Of a DNA stretch of 64,000 bases, positions 25,301 to 33,742 are shown one piece after another. The DNA comes from Cellulomonas hominis (lineage in GTDB: Bacteria; Actinomycetota; Actinomycetes; Actinomycetales; Cellulomonadaceae): positions 930,001 to 994,000 of the forward strand of contig NZ_JACHDN010000001.1 in assembly GCF_014201095.1 (NCBI RefSeq), read 5' to 3'. The first letter of the stretch is position 1. Every line of letters starts with the position of its first letter. The position numbers were made by a program, and so were the translations under genes. The notes under the pieces were generated by a model. That model did not search any database. It saw only the letters and a list, made by a program, of their open reading frames with translations, and had not been told where the DNA came from.

Positions 25301-25418
25301 CCGCGAGCGCCGGCCCGGCGCCGAGCACCGGCGCGAGCAGGGCCAGCACGAGGGCGACGACCAGCGCGGACGCGCGACGCCGAGGTCGCGCCGGCGCGGG
25401 AGAGGGCATTCCGAGCAT
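22344..25418 (-). CDS. Large LPXTG-anchored surface protein with bacterial Ig-like repeats
   Basis: This 1024-aa secreted protein has a signal peptide (residues ~1-40, ending GAGPALAA). Bacterial Ig-like domains with GTAEPDSTVTVTAGG and DGPHTLTARAHDAAGNVS patterns occupy roughly 95-290. Further all-beta domains follow, with cadherin-like pieces (VADADGDALTV-like and ANHAPTVAGVP around 690-780). The sorting signal LPVTG lies at 984-988, followed by a hydrophobic helix and RRTLGRRVG. A sortase should attach it to peptidoglycan. The likely role is adhesion or a wall scaffold; no catalytic domain is seen. The ATG at 25418 is preferred over 25409. A much longer open frame continues upstream but lacks homology and crosses two plus-strand genes. 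Confidence 0.86.
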   Translation of the reverse strand: MLGMPSPAPARPRRRASALVVALVLALLAPVLGAGPALAADPPSVLGIVRADGAPQLTNGTAVAYDVTFSEPVVGVDFGDLVLTSTGTAAGTVASLTTADSVVFRVAVVAVSGDGTLRLDLRAGGVAAATGGLLVPGYTQGQTYTFDHTPPEPPTATLDPAVDTGDSSTDGVTNVATPTVTGRAEGSSSVDLLEGTTVLGSTTADVSGAWVITGTALADGPHTLTARAHDAAGNVSPRSAGLQVVVDTRAPDRPVITSPASTTSTLPTLTGTAEPDSTVTVTAGGATYVTRATGGAWRVDLASEVPASGTLALDPAGGNAVTASARDLAGNVSAPAAQTLVIDTAVPVVTSVAVPAAATYAAGSALDFSVTFSGTVVVDTADGTPYLGLQVGPTPARASYVSGSGSSALVFRAVVAAGWSDADGIALGAAVETGGGALRSTSGTPVPTALAGVASTAGVLVDGIAPGAPTLALADDTGARPDDGVTSRGEVRVGGLEPGATWSRSTDAGRTWTPGSGSAFELAEGAYAAGDVRVRQRDAAGNTGPEGLAGALVVDRTAPADLALSGTRVRETAGARAVVGALGATDAVGTPWFSVAGGADAALFAVEDGRLVLLDPGAAGVGPRTVRVAAEDLAGNVAERAFTVEVVANHAPTVAGVPAAAARVTVGESAALAAPVLADADGDALTVVLTPAGGRLSGLTAGTADGVTGAAAAGVWTLTGPADRLGAALAGWAFTADAAGPASVTLTVDDGHVAAPVTAVYALLAAPALRITAQPADRLGVVPGGTATFEVRVADRAAVASVAWQVAATAPGPGTAWRAAGDGYALTVTPEAGAWYRAVLVAADGTTSVSDTARLTLWDVATEVGAGHDALAARFPGAADLSTVVPGLRLADLPGTVTLTLPWAGADSAVTVYAYSSPRYLGTFAVSAGSATLADLALEAGEHYLVVVGVDSREVTVLRYDTAVAAATGTPVAAPVAVPGPTTLPVTGAATSALGIAAGLALAAGAALLAATGVLRRTLGRRVG

Positions 25419-25553
25419 GGGGCACCGTGACCTTCGCGAGGAGGCGGCTGGGAGCGACGCCGGCGGGGGCCGGCGGCACGGCATCGTCGCACGCGGGAGG
25501 CCCGTCGCCGCCGAAGTCCGCCCGATCGGGCGACGTCCGGCCGCCGCGCTCCG

Positions 25554-25559
25554 TACGAT
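25554..25559 (+). promoter_or_regulatory. -10 element TACGAT of a leaderless promoter
   Basis: TACGAT ends six bases before the GTG at 25566, the spacing expected when transcription starts on the first base of the start codon. No Shine-Dalgarno sequence lies between them. Confidence 0.6.
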
Positions 25560-25565
25560 CCCCGC

Positions 25566-25961
25566 GTGCTGCACCTCACCGCCGACCAGGCCGCCTTCGT
25601 GGCCGAGCCGCGCCTCGCCACCCTGACCACCCTGCGCGCCGACGGCTCCCCGCACGTGGTCCCGGTCGGCTTCACCTGGGACGGCGACGCCGGCCTGGTG
25701 CGGATCACGACGAACCGGCGCAGCGTGAAGGTCGCGAACGCCCGCCGCGGTTCGCGGGCCGCGCTCTGCCAGGTGGACGGCCGCCGGTGGCTGACGCTCG
25801 AGGGGACGGTGGAGGTCCGCGAGGACCCGGCGGAGGTCGCGGAGGCCGTCCGCCGGTACGCCGAGCGGTACCGCCCGCGGGCCGCGAACCCCGACCGGAT
25901 CGTGCTGCTGCTCACCCCGGACCGCCTCATGTGCTCGCGGGGCCTGCGCGCCGCGCCCTGA
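25566..25961 (+). CDS. PPOX-class flavin/F420-dependent oxidoreductase
   Basis: This 131-aa split-barrel protein has LATLTTLRADGSPHVVPVGF at the start, RITTNRRSVKVANARRG (cofactor-phosphate binding) and WLTLEGTVEVREDPAEVAEA. This is the TIGR03618-like PPOX subgroup typical of actinobacteria, whose members use F420 or FMN. The physiological substrate is unknown. The GTG at 25566 is favoured by a TACGAT hexamer six bases upstream and by full alignment from the first residues. It is divergent from the LPXTG protein and followed 28 bp later by a membrane hydrolase gene with its own leaderless promoter. Confidence 0.85.
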   Translation: MLHLTADQAAFVAEPRLATLTTLRADGSPHVVPVGFTWDGDAGLVRITTNRRSVKVANARRGSRAALCQVDGRRWLTLEGTVEVREDPAEVAEAVRRYAERYRPRAANPDRIVLLLTPDRLMCSRGLRAAP

Positions 25962-25977
25962 GTGGTCGGCCGCCGAG

Positions 25978-25983
25978 TACGTT
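25978..25983 (+). promoter_or_regulatory. -10 element TACGTT of a leaderless promoter
   Basis: TACGTT lies six bases upstream of the ATG at 25990, in the short gap after the PPOX gene. There is no ribosome-binding sequence, so this gene probably starts its own leaderless mRNA. Confidence 0.55.
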
Positions 25984-25989
25984 GCCTGC

Positions 25990-27666
25990 ATGCCCGACGC
26001 CCCGGACACCCGCCGGCGGATCGTCCTGCGCGCCCCGCACGCGGGCGGCCTCGTGGTCGGCGTCGCGTTCGCGATGCTCGCGATGACCCCGTCGCTGCTC
26101 CCCCGGGGCTGGCTGTTCCAGGGCGTGGTGTCCGGCATCTCGGCGGCGATCGGGTACGCCGTGGGCGTGACCGCGGCCTGGGCGCTGCGGCGCTGGGGCC
26201 GGTGGCGGCGCCTGACCGCGGCGGTCGACGCGCGGACCCCCGACCGGGCCCGGCCCTGGGTCGTCCCGGCGCTGTGCGTGGCCGGGGTGGGGGCCGTCCT
26301 GCTCATGCTGGCGGTCGGCGCCCGGTGGCAGCGCGAGCTCGCGGAGAGCATGGGCGCCGCCCCGACGACCGCCTCCGGCTGGCTGCGGGCCGCGCCCGTG
26401 CTGATCCTCCTGGCGGTCGTGCTGGTGCTGCTCGCACGGGTCGTCCGGGCGCTGGCGCGGGCCGTCGCCCGGGTGCTGCGCCGGCGGCTGCGGCTGCCGC
26501 GCCTGGTGGCCGCGGGCGTCGCTGCGGTGCTCGTGGGCCTGGGCGTGCTCGTCGTCGTCAACGACTTCCTGCTCGCGCAGGCGCTGTCGGCCGTGGACCA
26601 GGTGTTCAAGGTCGCGAACACGGAGGACGACGGGGCGGACCAGCCGGAGTCCGCGGCCCGCTCGGGGTCGGCGGAGTCCCTGGTCGACTGGGACGGGCTC
26701 GGCCGCGAGGGCCGCCGGTTCGTCACCCGCGGCCCGTCCCCCGAGGCGCTGGCCGCCGCCGGCGCAGACACCGAGCCGATCCGGGTCTACACCGGCCTGG
26801 ACAACGCCGACGGCCCCGAGGCGCGCGCCGACGTCGCCGTCGCCGAGCTGGAGCGCACCGGGGCGTTCGACCGCGAGGTGCTGCTCGTCGTCACCACGAC
26901 CGGGAGCGGCTGGGTCAACGAGGCCGCCGTCGAGCCGGTCGAGCTGATGTACGGCGGGGACACCGCGACCGTGGCCTCGCAGTACTCGTACCTGCCGAGC
27001 TGGCTGTCCTTCCTCGTGGACCGCGGCCGCGCCGCCGACGAGGCGCAGGCGCTGTTCGCGGCGGTCGAGGCGCGGATCGACGCCCTCCCGGCGGACGACC
27101 GGCCGCGGCTGCTCGTCTACGGCGAGAGCCTCGGGTCGTACGGGTCCGAGACGGTGTTCGGCTCGCTCGCGGACATCCGGGCGAGGACCGACGGCGTGCT
27201 GTGGGTCGGGCCGCCGAACTCGAACGCGCTGTGGCGGGCCCTGGTCGACCGCCGGGACCCCGGGACGCCGCAGGTCGCGCCGGTGTACGCCGACGGGCTG
27301 GTGGTGCGGTTCGCGGACGCGGTGGCGGATGTCGAGGTGCCGGACACGCCCTGGGAGGACCCGCGGGTGCTGTATCTCCAGCACCGGTCCGACCCGATCG
27401 TCTGGTGGGCGCCCGGGCTGCTCGTGGACCAGCCGGACTGGCTCGCGGAACCCGCGCCTGCCGGGGACGGGCCGACGATGACCTGGTACCCGGTGGTGTC
27501 GTTCTGGCAGGTGACGTGCGACCTCGTCTACGCCAAGGAGGTCCCGGACGGGTACGGGCACAACTACGACACGCAGCTCGCCGAGGCATGGGTCGAGGTC
27601 GCCGCGCCGGACGGGTGGGACGAGACCGCGACGGCCCGGCTGCACGAGGCGCTGGCGGCGGGCTGA
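25990..27666 (+). CDS. Membrane-anchored alpha/beta-hydrolase (Abhydrolase_9 family)
   Basis: This 558-aa protein has four to five N-terminal membrane helices in residues ~15-200 (LVVGVAFAMLAMTPSLLPRG, VVPALCVAGVGAVLLMLAVG, VLILLAVVLVLLARVV, VAAVLVGLGVLVVVNDFL) and an extracytoplasmic alpha/beta-hydrolase domain. The nucleophile elbow is LLVYGESLGSYGSE, with Ser380 as the predicted catalytic residue. HRSDPIVWW and the C-terminal GYGHNYDTQLAEAW carry candidate Asp and His residues. Abhydrolase_9 proteins are widespread in actinobacteria and act on unknown, possibly lipid or wall, substrates. The start is supported by the leaderless promoter and by the hydrophobic segment that follows. Confidence 0.85.
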   Translation: MPDAPDTRRRIVLRAPHAGGLVVGVAFAMLAMTPSLLPRGWLFQGVVSGISAAIGYAVGVTAAWALRRWGRWRRLTAAVDARTPDRARPWVVPALCVAGVGAVLLMLAVGARWQRELAESMGAAPTTASGWLRAAPVLILLAVVLVLLARVVRALARAVARVLRRRLRLPRLVAAGVAAVLVGLGVLVVVNDFLLAQALSAVDQVFKVANTEDDGADQPESAARSGSAESLVDWDGLGREGRRFVTRGPSPEALAAAGADTEPIRVYTGLDNADGPEARADVAVAELERTGAFDREVLLVVTTTGSGWVNEAAVEPVELMYGGDTATVASQYSYLPSWLSFLVDRGRAADEAQALFAAVEARIDALPADDRPRLLVYGESLGSYGSETVFGSLADIRARTDGVLWVGPPNSNALWRALVDRRDPGTPQVAPVYADGLVVRFADAVADVEVPDTPWEDPRVLYLQHRSDPIVWWAPGLLVDQPDWLAEPAPAGDGPTMTWYPVVSFWQVTCDLVYAKEVPDGYGHNYDTQLAEAWVEVAAPDGWDETATARLHEALAAG

Positions 27667-27798
27667 CCGGACACGTCGCCACCCGCCGTGCTGCGTGATC
27701 TCCGGGTGCTGGACTCCGGTAGCCGGCTCACGCCGGCACCGGCGCTGGAGGTGCGGGTGTTCGTGTGACGGGTCGGCCACCGAGGCCGCCGCCGGCCG

Positions 27799-27804
27799 TA
27801 CGAT
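27799..27804 (+). promoter_or_regulatory. -10 element TACGAT upstream of the SHOCT-domain gene
   Basis: TACGAT is followed by a 40-nt leader containing a small CCGAGG/CCTCGG hairpin (27810-27827) and then GGAGG before the GTG at 27852. Unlike the nearby leaderless starts, this gene has a conventional 5' UTR. Confidence 0.45.
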
Positions 27805-27851
27805 CCGCTCCGAGGCAGAGACCTCGGCCCTCGACCCGGAGGCAGGACACC

Positions 27852-28724
27852 GTGCAGTTCACCCCGAAGCTCGCCCGCGGCGGTCGCACCGCCATCGAGG
27901 CCGCCCTCCCCCGGCTGCTCCAGCCCGGCGAGACCCCGGTGCTCGGCGCCAACGGCACCTACTTCCGTCGGATGCAGCTCCTGCTCCTCGTCACCGACCG
28001 ACGGGTGCTGGGCCTCGACGCCGGCGGAGGGATCCGCGTCACGGTGCCGGCCGCCGAGGTGACCCGGGCCGAGCTCAACGCCCGGAACCTCGTGGTCACG
28101 CTCACCACGCCCGAGGCGCACACCGCCGTCGGCGCGCTCGCCCACGCGTCCGAGTGGGACGACCTGCTCGCCGCGCTCGAATCGGCGTGCCCGCGCCTGC
28201 GCCGGCGCGAGCCGGACCCCGAGGTCGCCCCTCCCTCTTCCGGTCCCGCGGACGCCGCACCGCCCCGGGCTCCCGTCCCCGCGTCCTCGATCGCCGCGGA
28301 GCTGACCCAGCTCGCGACGCTGCACGCCGGGGGCGCGCTGTCCGACGCGGAGTTCGAGGCGGCGAAGCGGGCGGCGCTCGGTCACGTCTCCGCCGCGGCC
28401 GCGCCGCCCGCGCCGCCCGCGCCGGTGCCCGTCGCGGCACCGCGCCGCGGCAGGGCCGTCAAGGAGATGCAGCGGACCTGCCGCGGCGACGGCACGGTGT
28501 GGTTCGTCCCCCTGGACGTCGCGCGGTACCGGCCGCCCAGCCGGATGCTCACCGGCGGGCTGAAGATGCAGGAGTTCGCCGCCACCGGGCTGCTCACCGG
28601 CGACGGCGCGACGGCGTCCACTCAGCTCGGCCGGATCGAGGCGCAGACCGCCCGGGCTCAGGCCGCCCGGCAGTGCCCCACCTGCGGGAGCCAGGCCTTC
28701 ACCGAGGCGGTCGTGAAGCACTGA
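27852..28724 (+). CDS. Uncharacterised protein with PH-like, SHOCT and zinc-ribbon modules
   Basis: This 290-aa protein has an N-terminal bacterial PH-like domain (residues ~1-105, RMQLLLLVTDRRVLGLDAGG). A Pro/Ala linker follows, then a SHOCT motif at ~150-180 (LTQLATLHAGGALSDAEFEA, AKRAALG). The C-terminal part has Cys pairs RTCRGDG and RQCPTCGSQAF that could bind zinc. SHOCT motifs often mark tethering or oligomerisation in membrane-associated proteins, but none has a settled activity. The GTG at 27852 has GGAGG nine bases upstream; the open frame extends 29 codons further without homology. It is monocistronic. Confidence 0.7.
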   Translation: MQFTPKLARGGRTAIEAALPRLLQPGETPVLGANGTYFRRMQLLLLVTDRRVLGLDAGGGIRVTVPAAEVTRAELNARNLVVTLTTPEAHTAVGALAHASEWDDLLAALESACPRLRRREPDPEVAPPSSGPADAAPPRAPVPASSIAAELTQLATLHAGGALSDAEFEAAKRAALGHVSAAAAPPAPPAPVPVAAPRRGRAVKEMQRTCRGDGTVWFVPLDVARYRPPSRMLTGGLKMQEFAATGLLTGDGATASTQLGRIEAQTARAQAARQCPTCGSQAFTEAVVKH

Positions 28725-29183
28725 CCTCCGGACGCGGCCGCACCTCACGGCAGCCGGACGTGCTCCGGAGTCACAGCTCGCGGGGACGGGGCAGGCGCCG
28801 GGTGGTCATGGGGGGGCTCCCTCCGCCGGCGCGGTCTGCTGCGGCCCCCGGGTCGCCGGCGCCCGGGCGCTCGGCCATGGTGACCCCGCGCGCCCCTCCC
28901 GCGACCCCCGCGCCCACCCGCTGGTCCAAGGTGACCGGGCGCCGCGCGGGGCGAGGCAGGGACGGGACGGGGTTGGTCGCCGGCGGCTGCCAGGGCGCCC
29001 CCGCGCCCCCGCCGGGACCGGGGACTACCATGGCGGCAGCAACGCGACCCGGGCCCGCTTGGCCCGCTCCCCGCGTCCGAGATCCCTCTCGGCACCCCTC
29101 GGGTCGTCACCGGTCACCGGGACGGCAGGCGCGTGCGGCACGGCCCGCACCGAACGCGCCCGACACGAGGAGCACCCGGACCC
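28725..29183. other. 459-bp non-coding region upstream of the sigma-factor gene
   Basis: This stretch holds a plausible -10 hexamer TACCAT at 29026-29031, which would give a leader of about 145 nt for the sigma-factor gene, and a small CCGGA/TCCGG hairpin near 28750. Open frames exist on the minus strand (for example 28771-29031) but are Gly/Pro/Arg-rich with no ribosome site or homology. I see no gene here. Confidence 0.6.
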
Positions 29184-30197
29184 ATGTCCCTTCGCACCGC
29201 CGCACCCGCGTCCACACCGCACGAGGACCCCTACGTCCTGTCCGCCGACGAGGACGACGCCCCGGTCGCGGTCATCACCACGGCGGGCGGCACGGCCGAC
29301 CCGGTCAAGGACTACCTGCGCTCCATCGGGCGGGTCCCGCTGCTCACCGCCGAGCAGGAGGTCGCGGTCGCCCGGCGGATCGAGGCCGGCCAGCTCGCGA
29401 CCCACCTCCTGCGGCACGGCCGGGGATACAAGGACGCGACGCGGCGCGAGCTCGAGCTCGTCGCGGAGGACGGCGACCGCGCGAAGCGGCACCTGATCGA
29501 GGCGAACCTGCGCCTGGTGGTCTCGATCGCGAAGAAGTACACCGGCCGGGGCGTGCTGTTCCTGGACCTGATCCAGGAGGGCAACTCGGGACTGATCCGC
29601 GCGGTGGAGAAGTTCGACCACGCGAAGGGCTTCAAGTTCTCGACGTACGCGACGTGGTGGATCCGGCAGGCGGTCACGCGAGGCATGGCCGACCAGGCGC
29701 GGACCGTCCGCGTCCCCTCGCACATGGTCGAGTCCATCAACAAGGTGACGCGCGCGCACCGGACGTTCTTCCAGGAGCAGGGCCGGGACCCGACGCCTGA
29801 GGAGGTGGCCGCGCTGCTCGACCTGACGCCCGAGCGGGTCCTCGAGGTGCAGGCCTACGGCCGGGACCCGGTCGCGCTGGAGACGCCGCTCGGGTCCGAC
29901 GGCGATGCCCGGCTCGGGGACCTGCTGCAGGACGCCGACGCGGTCGAGCCCGCCGAGGCGGTCACGTTCGGCATCATGCAGCAGCAGATCCACGCGATCC
30001 TCGCGACCCTGCCGGAGCGCGAGAGCACGGTCATCGCGATGCGGTTCGGCCTGACCGGCGCACGGCCGGCTACCCTCGACGAGATCGGCCGGGTCTACGG
30101 CGTGACGCGCGAGCGGATCCGGCAGATCGAGGCCAAGACGATGTCGAAGCTCCGGCACCCGTCCCGGACCGAGGTGCTCCGGGACTACCTGGACTGA
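29184..30197 (+). CDS. Sigma-70 family RNA polymerase sigma factor, group 2 (SigB/HrdB-like)
   Basis: This 337-aa sigma factor has region 1.2 ([20 protein letters not shown]), region 2 with [40 protein letters not shown] and the -10-reading [20 protein letters not shown], region 3 ([20 protein letters not shown]) and region 4 ([20 protein letters not shown]). All four conserved regions are intact. The N-terminal acidic extension of the primary sigma factor is short, so this is a group-2, non-essential type used in stress or stationary phase. GAGGAG lies about 12 bases before the ATG at 29184. It ends 10 bp from the convergent GH31 gene. Confidence 0.92.
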   Translation: MSLRTAAPASTPHEDPYVLSADEDDAPVAVITTAGGTADPVKDYLRSIGRVPLLTAEQEVAVARRIEAGQLATHLLRHGRGYKDATRRELELVAEDGDRAKRHLIEANLRLVVSIAKKYTGRGVLFLDLIQEGNSGLIRAVEKFDHAKGFKFSTYATWWIRQAVTRGMADQARTVRVPSHMVESINKVTRAHRTFFQEQGRDPTPEEVAALLDLTPERVLEVQAYGRDPVALETPLGSDGDARLGDLLQDADAVEPAEAVTFGIMQQQIHAILATLPERESTVIAMRFGLTGARPATLDEIGRVYGVTRERIRQIEAKTMSKLRHPSRTEVLRDYLD

Positions 30198-30207
30198 GCA
30201 TCGCGGC

Positions 30208-32499
30208 TCACTCCCCCGCGAACACCTCCGCCAGCCCGCCCCACGCCGAGGCCCGGGCGTACACCGGCACCACGTCCCGCGGCACCTCGCGCGTGACCAC
30301 GACGCCCTCCCCGAGCGGCTGGCCCACGGCCTTCTCCCCGGTCCACACGTCCACCCAGTCCCCCGCGGGCAGGTACGTGTCCCAGGTCGCGGCCCCCGGC
30401 GAGGTCACGGGGTGCACCAGCAGGTCGTCCCCGAGCAGGAACTCCCCGGCCCAGTCCCACACCGCGGCGTCGTGCGGCCAGTCGACGAACAGCCCGCGCA
30501 TGAGCGGCGCCCCGGTCGCGATGGCCGCGCGCGCCCCGTCCGCGAGGTACGGCACCAGCCGCTCGCGCAGCAGCGCGTACCGCCGGAAGGCGTCGACCAC
30601 GGTCGGGTCGTCGTTCACCTCGGCGACGAACCACGGGGTCCGGTCCCGCAGGGGCCGCTGGTGGTGGTTGAACTCCGAGTGGTACTGCATGACCGGGCAG
30701 AAGGTCGCGGCGGCGACGGCCCGGACGTACAGCTCGGCGTCGGGCACGGGGCCGGAGAACCCGGCGAGGTCCCAGCCCCAGTAGACGATCCCCGACGAGG
30801 ACGCAGTGATCCCGGCGGTCATCGACCAGCGGAACGCCTCCCACGTGGAGTTCTCGTCGCCGGCCCAGTGCAGGCCGTGCGCCTGCGAACCGGTGAACCC
30901 GGCGCGGGAGAACGTCACGGGCGCCTTGCCGGCCGATCGCAGCAGGTCGCCGAACGCGTGCGCGTAGTGGACGGGGTTGAGGTTGTTGCCCTCGTCGCCG
31001 CGCCGGCCGTCGGCGTACCGCAGGTCGTCGCCCCAGGCGTGCTCGCCGCCGTCGGTCTTGAAGCCGTCGACGTCGTAGTCCTCGACCAGGTAGCGGCGGC
31101 GCTCGGTCCACCAGGCCCGGCCCTCGGGGGTCGACAGGTCGGCCATGAGCGCCTGCGGGAACCACCAGCCGCGGTTGTGGTACGGGCTGCCGTCGGCCTC
31201 CCGGATCGCGTGCCCGGCCTCGATCATGGCCCGGCCGTCGACGAGCACCTGCGCGTCCTGCGGGACGCCGGGGCCGAGGTCGTGGGAGGTCTTGAGCAGG
31301 GGGATCTGCCAGAGGACGACCTTGATCCCCCGGGCGTGCAGCTCCGCGATCATCGCGGCCGGGTCCGGCCACGCGCCGTCGGCCGGGTACGTGAAGTCGG
31401 CGGCGCGGTGCGGGGCGCCGTCGGCGTTCACGGCGTACCGGGCGTCCCGGAAGATGGTGATGCCCTCCTCGTCGGACCACGCCTCGATGACGACGACGCC
31501 GACGGGGATGTCGAGGTCGCGGTGGGCGTCCATGCGGTCCATGACGATCGCCTGGGTGTTCCACTCGTTCCCGGACGCCCAGAGCCGCAGCACCCAGTCG
31601 GGGAGCTCCTCGGCGCGGCCGACCTCGTCGCCGAACGCGCGCAGCACGTCGGCCGGCGTGCCGTCGTACACGGCGACGTCGAGCGCGGCGTCCGGGCCGA
31701 CCAGGGCCTCGACCACGAGCTCGTCGGGGGTGGAGGCGCCGACGTCGTACCAGGTGCGGCGGGACGTGCGGACGTGGAAGCCCCAGCCGTCGCCGCCGAC
31801 GACGTGCGCGAACGGCATCGGGAGGTAGGTCCGGCCGGTCGCGCCCTGCGACTTGTACTGCTCGAACACGACGGCGTCGAGGCGGCGGCCGCGCTGGTCG
31901 ACGGCGTCGAACCGCTCGCCGAAGCCGACGACGTGCTCGGCAGGGGCGAGCCGGAACGCGAACCGCACGCGCCGGGCGCCGTCGAGGTCGGTCCACCAGC
32001 GGACCGAGCCGGCGACGACGCGGGGGTGCTCGGCGGCGGGGACGCCGCCGACGGTGACGGCGCCGCCCGCGGGGGGCTCGGCCGTCCAGGCGCCGGCCGC
32101 GACCTCGAACCAGTCGCCCGCCGCCCCGGCGGACGTCACGAACCGGTACCGGTACCGCTCCCCCGCCGCGAGCACCGGGCTGGTCGTGTGCCACGCGCCG
32201 TCGGCCGCGAGCTGCCCGGCCTGCGCGGCGGCGAGGTGCCCGTCGCCCCCGGCCAGCGCGGCGGCGTCGGCGGGTGACACCGACCCGGGCTCGCACGGCA
32301 GCGTCACGACCTCGGAGCCGGACGCCCACTCGCACAGGACCGTCGCCCCGTCGGGCAGGTCCGCGGCGACGACGCCGAGCGACACCCGCTCGCCGACGCC
32401 GGGGTGCACGGGCAGCCGCTGGTCGGCGGACGCGGCGTAGGGGTGGCCGATGCCGGCCGGGCGGTGGGTCAGGGTGGTCGGGGCGGTCGGGGTGGTCAT
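30208..32499 (-). CDS. Glycoside hydrolase family 31 alpha-glycosidase
   Basis: This 763-aa protein has N-terminal beta-sandwich domains (residues ~1-295, with RFAFRLAPAEHVVGFGERFD) and a catalytic barrel. The nucleophile segment is VDGFKTDGGEHAWGDD (Asp483) and the acid/base segment is HGLHWAGDENSTWEAF (Asp548). GH31 covers alpha-glucosidases, alpha-xylosidases and alpha-glucosyltransferases; WASGNEWNTQAIVMDRMDAH in the barrel does not let me choose. No signal peptide is visible, so the substrate is imported. It is the last gene of a six-gene operon, and its ATG overlaps the GH15-like stop (ATGA). The open frame upstream of 32499 overlaps the GH15-like gene in another frame and is not part of it. 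Confidence 0.92.
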   Translation of the reverse strand: MTTPTAPTTLTHRPAGIGHPYAASADQRLPVHPGVGERVSLGVVAADLPDGATVLCEWASGSEVVTLPCEPGSVSPADAAALAGGDGHLAAAQAGQLAADGAWHTTSPVLAAGERYRYRFVTSAGAAGDWFEVAAGAWTAEPPAGGAVTVGGVPAAEHPRVVAGSVRWWTDLDGARRVRFAFRLAPAEHVVGFGERFDAVDQRGRRLDAVVFEQYKSQGATGRTYLPMPFAHVVGGDGWGFHVRTSRRTWYDVGASTPDELVVEALVGPDAALDVAVYDGTPADVLRAFGDEVGRAEELPDWVLRLWASGNEWNTQAIVMDRMDAHRDLDIPVGVVVIEAWSDEEGITIFRDARYAVNADGAPHRAADFTYPADGAWPDPAAMIAELHARGIKVVLWQIPLLKTSHDLGPGVPQDAQVLVDGRAMIEAGHAIREADGSPYHNRGWWFPQALMADLSTPEGRAWWTERRRYLVEDYDVDGFKTDGGEHAWGDDLRYADGRRGDEGNNLNPVHYAHAFGDLLRSAGKAPVTFSRAGFTGSQAHGLHWAGDENSTWEAFRWSMTAGITASSSGIVYWGWDLAGFSGPVPDAELYVRAVAAATFCPVMQYHSEFNHHQRPLRDRTPWFVAEVNDDPTVVDAFRRYALLRERLVPYLADGARAAIATGAPLMRGLFVDWPHDAAVWDWAGEFLLGDDLLVHPVTSPGAATWDTYLPAGDWVDVWTGEKAVGQPLGEGVVVTREVPRDVVPVYARASAWGGLAEVFAGE

Positions 32500-33671
32500 C
32501 GGACGTCCTCCGGGGCGGGGTCGAGCAGGCCGAGCTCGTCGGCGAGGATCAGGTACATGCCGTGCGACCACAGCAGCGGCCGGGCGACGGTCCCCCAGCG
32601 GTCCAGCCACTCGGCGCGGGACGCGGGGTGCAGCAGGTGGTCGGGCACCTGCTCGGGCATCTCGCCGGTCGCGGGGTCGGCGTGCGCGGCGACCCAGCGC
32701 AGCTGCGTCCACGCCTCGTCGGTCCGCCCGGCGACGGCGTGGTTCCAGCCGAGCAGCGCGGACAGCAGCAGCCACTGGCCGCCGCCGTAGAACACGTCGG
32801 CGCGGAACCGGTGCACGCCGCCGTCGACGTCGAGGTCCCGGGCGACGGCGTCGAGGGTGGCCTCGGCGAGCGGCGAGCCGACCGGCGCGAGCCCGAACGG
32901 CACGACGCACGCCGCCAGCGAGGCGTCCACGGTGTCCGAGCCGCACCACTTCGCGAGGTGCGGCGCGGCCGGGTCGGACGCCCGGCCCACGGTGACCCCG
33001 GACGCGGCGACCAAAGCGGCGGCGGCCTCGGCGACCGACCGCGCCCGGTCCGCCCGCGCCTCGTCGAGCAGCCCCGCCGACGCGGCGGCCAGCAGGCCCG
33101 CGCGCACGGCGCCGAGCGTCGAGGGGTGCCGCTGCTCGACGTGCTCCTCCCACCAGTCGTAGCAGGGGCGGTCCCACGTCGCGCACAGGTAGTCGACCGC
33201 CACCGCGGCGGCCTCCCGGTACGGCTCGAGCGGGCGGTCGTGCCGGTCCGCGTGGGTGACGAGCTGCCACAGCCACATGCCGTAGCCGTCGGTCTGGAAG
33301 TCCCACCACGGGTCCTGCCCGTCGGATCCGTCCAGCAGGAACCGGGTCGGCAGCAGGTCGGTCAGCGGGACGTCCTCCCCGGCGGCGGCGCGCGCGGCGA
33401 TGCGGTCGACCTGCGCGCGCCGGGCGGTGAGCACCCCGGCGGCCCAGGCGTGGAACCGGTCGACGCCCGCGACGTCCCCGTACCGCGACATGCCCTCGGC
33501 GGTGAACGAGCCGTCGCGCAGCCACGCGTACCCGCGGTAGGCGCTGAACGTCGGCGACGCGGGGTACGCGCCGCCGGCGTCCTGGTACCGGGCGATCACC
33601 TCGGCGGAGGTCCGGACCAGCGCGCGCAGGCGCTCGGTCGACGGGCTGGACGGCGGGGCGGTGAGGGTCAT
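32496..33671 (-). CDS. GH15 / glucoamylase-like (alpha/alpha)6-barrel glycosidase
   Basis: This 391-aa protein has the GH15 opening YPASPTFSAYRGYAWLRDGS, then LDGSDGQDPWWDFQTDGYGM and a distal FYGGGQWLLLSALLGWNHAV. It consists essentially of the catalytic barrel, without the extra N-terminal domain seen in bacterial glucoamylases. It may be an exo-alpha-glucosidase or a related phosphorylase-like enzyme. Candidate acids lie in DGQDPWWDF and GEMPEQ. It is coupled to GH31 by a 4-bp overlap and follows the SBP gene by 71 bp. Its presence beside GH31 suggests stepwise breakdown of an alpha-glucan-derived oligosaccharide, an inference from pairing. Confidence 0.8.
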   Translation of the reverse strand: MTLTAPPSSPSTERLRALVRTSAEVIARYQDAGGAYPASPTFSAYRGYAWLRDGSFTAEGMSRYGDVAGVDRFHAWAAGVLTARRAQVDRIAARAAAGEDVPLTDLLPTRFLLDGSDGQDPWWDFQTDGYGMWLWQLVTHADRHDRPLEPYREAAAVAVDYLCATWDRPCYDWWEEHVEQRHPSTLGAVRAGLLAAASAGLLDEARADRARSVAEAAAALVAASGVTVGRASDPAAPHLAKWCGSDTVDASLAACVVPFGLAPVGSPLAEATLDAVARDLDVDGGVHRFRADVFYGGGQWLLLSALLGWNHAVAGRTDEAWTQLRWVAAHADPATGEMPEQVPDHLLHPASRAEWLDRWGTVARPLLWSHGMYLILADELGLLDPAPEDVR

Positions 33672-33742
33672 CGATCAGGTCCCGGGGTGGTGGTGGGTGC
33701 CGGCGGGGCGCCCGTCGTGGGGCGCCCCGCCGGCGGGGTCGG

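Noticed and set aside
22344..26771. A continuous 1475-codon open frame including the LPVTG protein
   Set aside because: The signal peptide marks the true start at 25418. The upstream extension is antisense to the PPOX and hydrolase genes and has no homology.
28771..29031. Possible 86-aa minus-strand gene upstream of the sigma factor
   Set aside because: It is Gly/Pro/Arg-rich with no ribosome site or homology, and its start coincides with the sigma-factor -10 element.
30208..33525. A single 1105-codon open frame suggesting a GH31 fusion
   Set aside because: The region above 32499 is the GH15-like gene in a different frame. The ATGA overlap shows two coupled genes, not a fusion.
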